A DNA stretch of 64,000 nt from Bacteroidota bacterium (lineage in GTDB: Bacteria; Bacteroidota; Bacteroidia; B-17B0; Aurantibacillaceae). The translations under genes were made by a program, and so were the position numbers. The notes below the pieces were generated by a model. That model did not search any database. It saw only the letters and a list, made by a program, of their open reading frames with translations, and had not been told where the DNA came from. Positions 63,684 to 64,000 of this stretch are shown here, piece after piece. The stretch lies in contig JAAFIL010000009.1 in NCBI GenBank assembly GCA_013297775.1, positions 44,152 through 108,151 of the forward strand. Direction: 5' to 3'. How positions within the stretch are numbered: position 1 is the first letter of the stretch; every line of letters starts with the position of its first letter.

Positions 63684-63817
63684 CTCGTCCTTGTTTGAGC
63701 GTTAGCGGAAACGAGGACGGGCTAAACGGGCGTTTGTAACGCCCACACGATAGCTTTATCTGCGTTACAAACGCAGTTCTCAAACGTCCTCGTTACGCTC
63801 CGCTAAACAAGGACGAG
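63684..63817. repeat. Large palindrome with cloverleaf alternative
   Basis: CTCGTCCTTGTTTGAGCG... (63684-63719) is an imperfect inverted complement of ...CGCTAAACAAGGACGAG (63785-63817). Between them lie two perfect hairpins, GGGCGTTTGTAACGCCC (63728-63744) and CTGCGTTACAAACGCAG (63760-63776), whose centres are complementary to each other. The DNA or RNA can thus fold as one long hairpin or as a three-armed cloverleaf. The 159 bases between the lipoprotein gene and the palindrome hold no recognisable gene. Confidence 0.85.
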
Positions 63818-63875
63818 ATAAGGGCTTTCGCCTCTCACTACGATCCCCATTTCATAATCTCGGATAATTCACGTT

Positions 63876-63983
63876 ATACCAAATTTCAAGACAGTGCTAC
63901 TTTAGAAAAAACATCTAACTTTCCTTTGCAGTAAGCAAGACCTATTTTTCTAATGGTGATTATATCCCTTACCAAATTTTGGT
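63876..63983. other. ATACCAA-type terminus near the window end
   Basis: ATACCAAATTTCAAGA at 63876-63891 resembles the left end of the element at 16944 (ATACCAAATTTTAAGAAA). ACCAAATTTTGGT at 63971-63983 is a perfect small palindrome that could be an opposing end. The window stops before a full element could be seen. No gene is found from 63818 to 64000. Confidence 0.45.
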
Positions 63984-64000
63984 TGAAATGTAAAAGCCCT

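Overview
This is 64 kb of an AT-rich Bacteroidota chromosome. The evidence is type IX secretion (T9SS) sorting domains of type A (three proteins) and type B (one giant protein), Bacteroidota-type -7 promoter elements (TAnnTTTG), AT-rich leaders without clear Shine-Dalgarno sites, a bacillithiol gene (bshB1), lineage families DUF1571 and DUF4783, and 'TTTGCG..CTTTGCG' and GC-rich intergenic repeats. The order or family cannot be fixed from the sequence. No prophage, complete transposase, rRNA or CRISPR array is visible. One tRNA is present.

Layout. 1-6.1 kb: tail of a glycosyltransferase, a secreted GH18 protein flanked by direct repeats, a lipoprotein, kdsB-aroE, and two envelope or secreted proteins of unknown role. 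6.1-9.0 kb: polA. 9.0-16.6 kb: a surface-polysaccharide cluster (flippase, three GT4 glycosyltransferases, two methyltransferases, an acyltransferase). 16.7-17.4 kb: tRNA-Ala(GGC), then an inverted-repeat-bounded non-coding element holding a GC-rich repeat. 17.4-25.5 kb: the pbpC/alpha-2-macroglobulin pair. 25.5-30.1 kb: tandem repeats, a T9SS protein and a perR-katG operon. 30.3-35.6 kb: GC-rich repeat, J-domain protein, peptide-binding lipoprotein, a T9SS-like protein, a biotin carrier and a Tat-type superoxide dismutase. 35.8-41.3 kb: a 1853-residue T9SS type B protein with four tandem modules of about 155 residues. 41.4-48.6 kb: a palindromic element, holB, an uncharacterised five-gene cassette led by a two-HKD phospholipase D-like protein, and a CstB-like persulfide dioxygenase/sulfurtransferase. 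48.7-54.1 kb: 2-aminomuconate deaminase-like protein, 55-bp tandem repeats, rlmH, DUF4783-nadC, a glutathione peroxidase-type enzyme, bshB1, repeats and a lytic transglycosylase. 54.2-63.5 kb: TPR/SpoIIE phosphatase-acs-thioredoxin-like operon, OmpA-family lipoprotein, SF2 helicase, aminotransferase and a GyrI-like lipoprotein. The last 480 bases hold a striking palindrome with a cloverleaf alternative.

Themes. Envelope building (kdsB, polysaccharide cluster, pbpC, lytic transglycosylase, OmpA protein) and oxidative or sulfur stress (perR-katG, SOD, glutathione peroxidase-type enzyme, bshB1, CstB-like enzyme) recur. The best candidate for an undescribed system is the PLD-led cassette at 42965-47108. 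The best non-coding candidates are the repeat families, several of which share ATACCAA termini.
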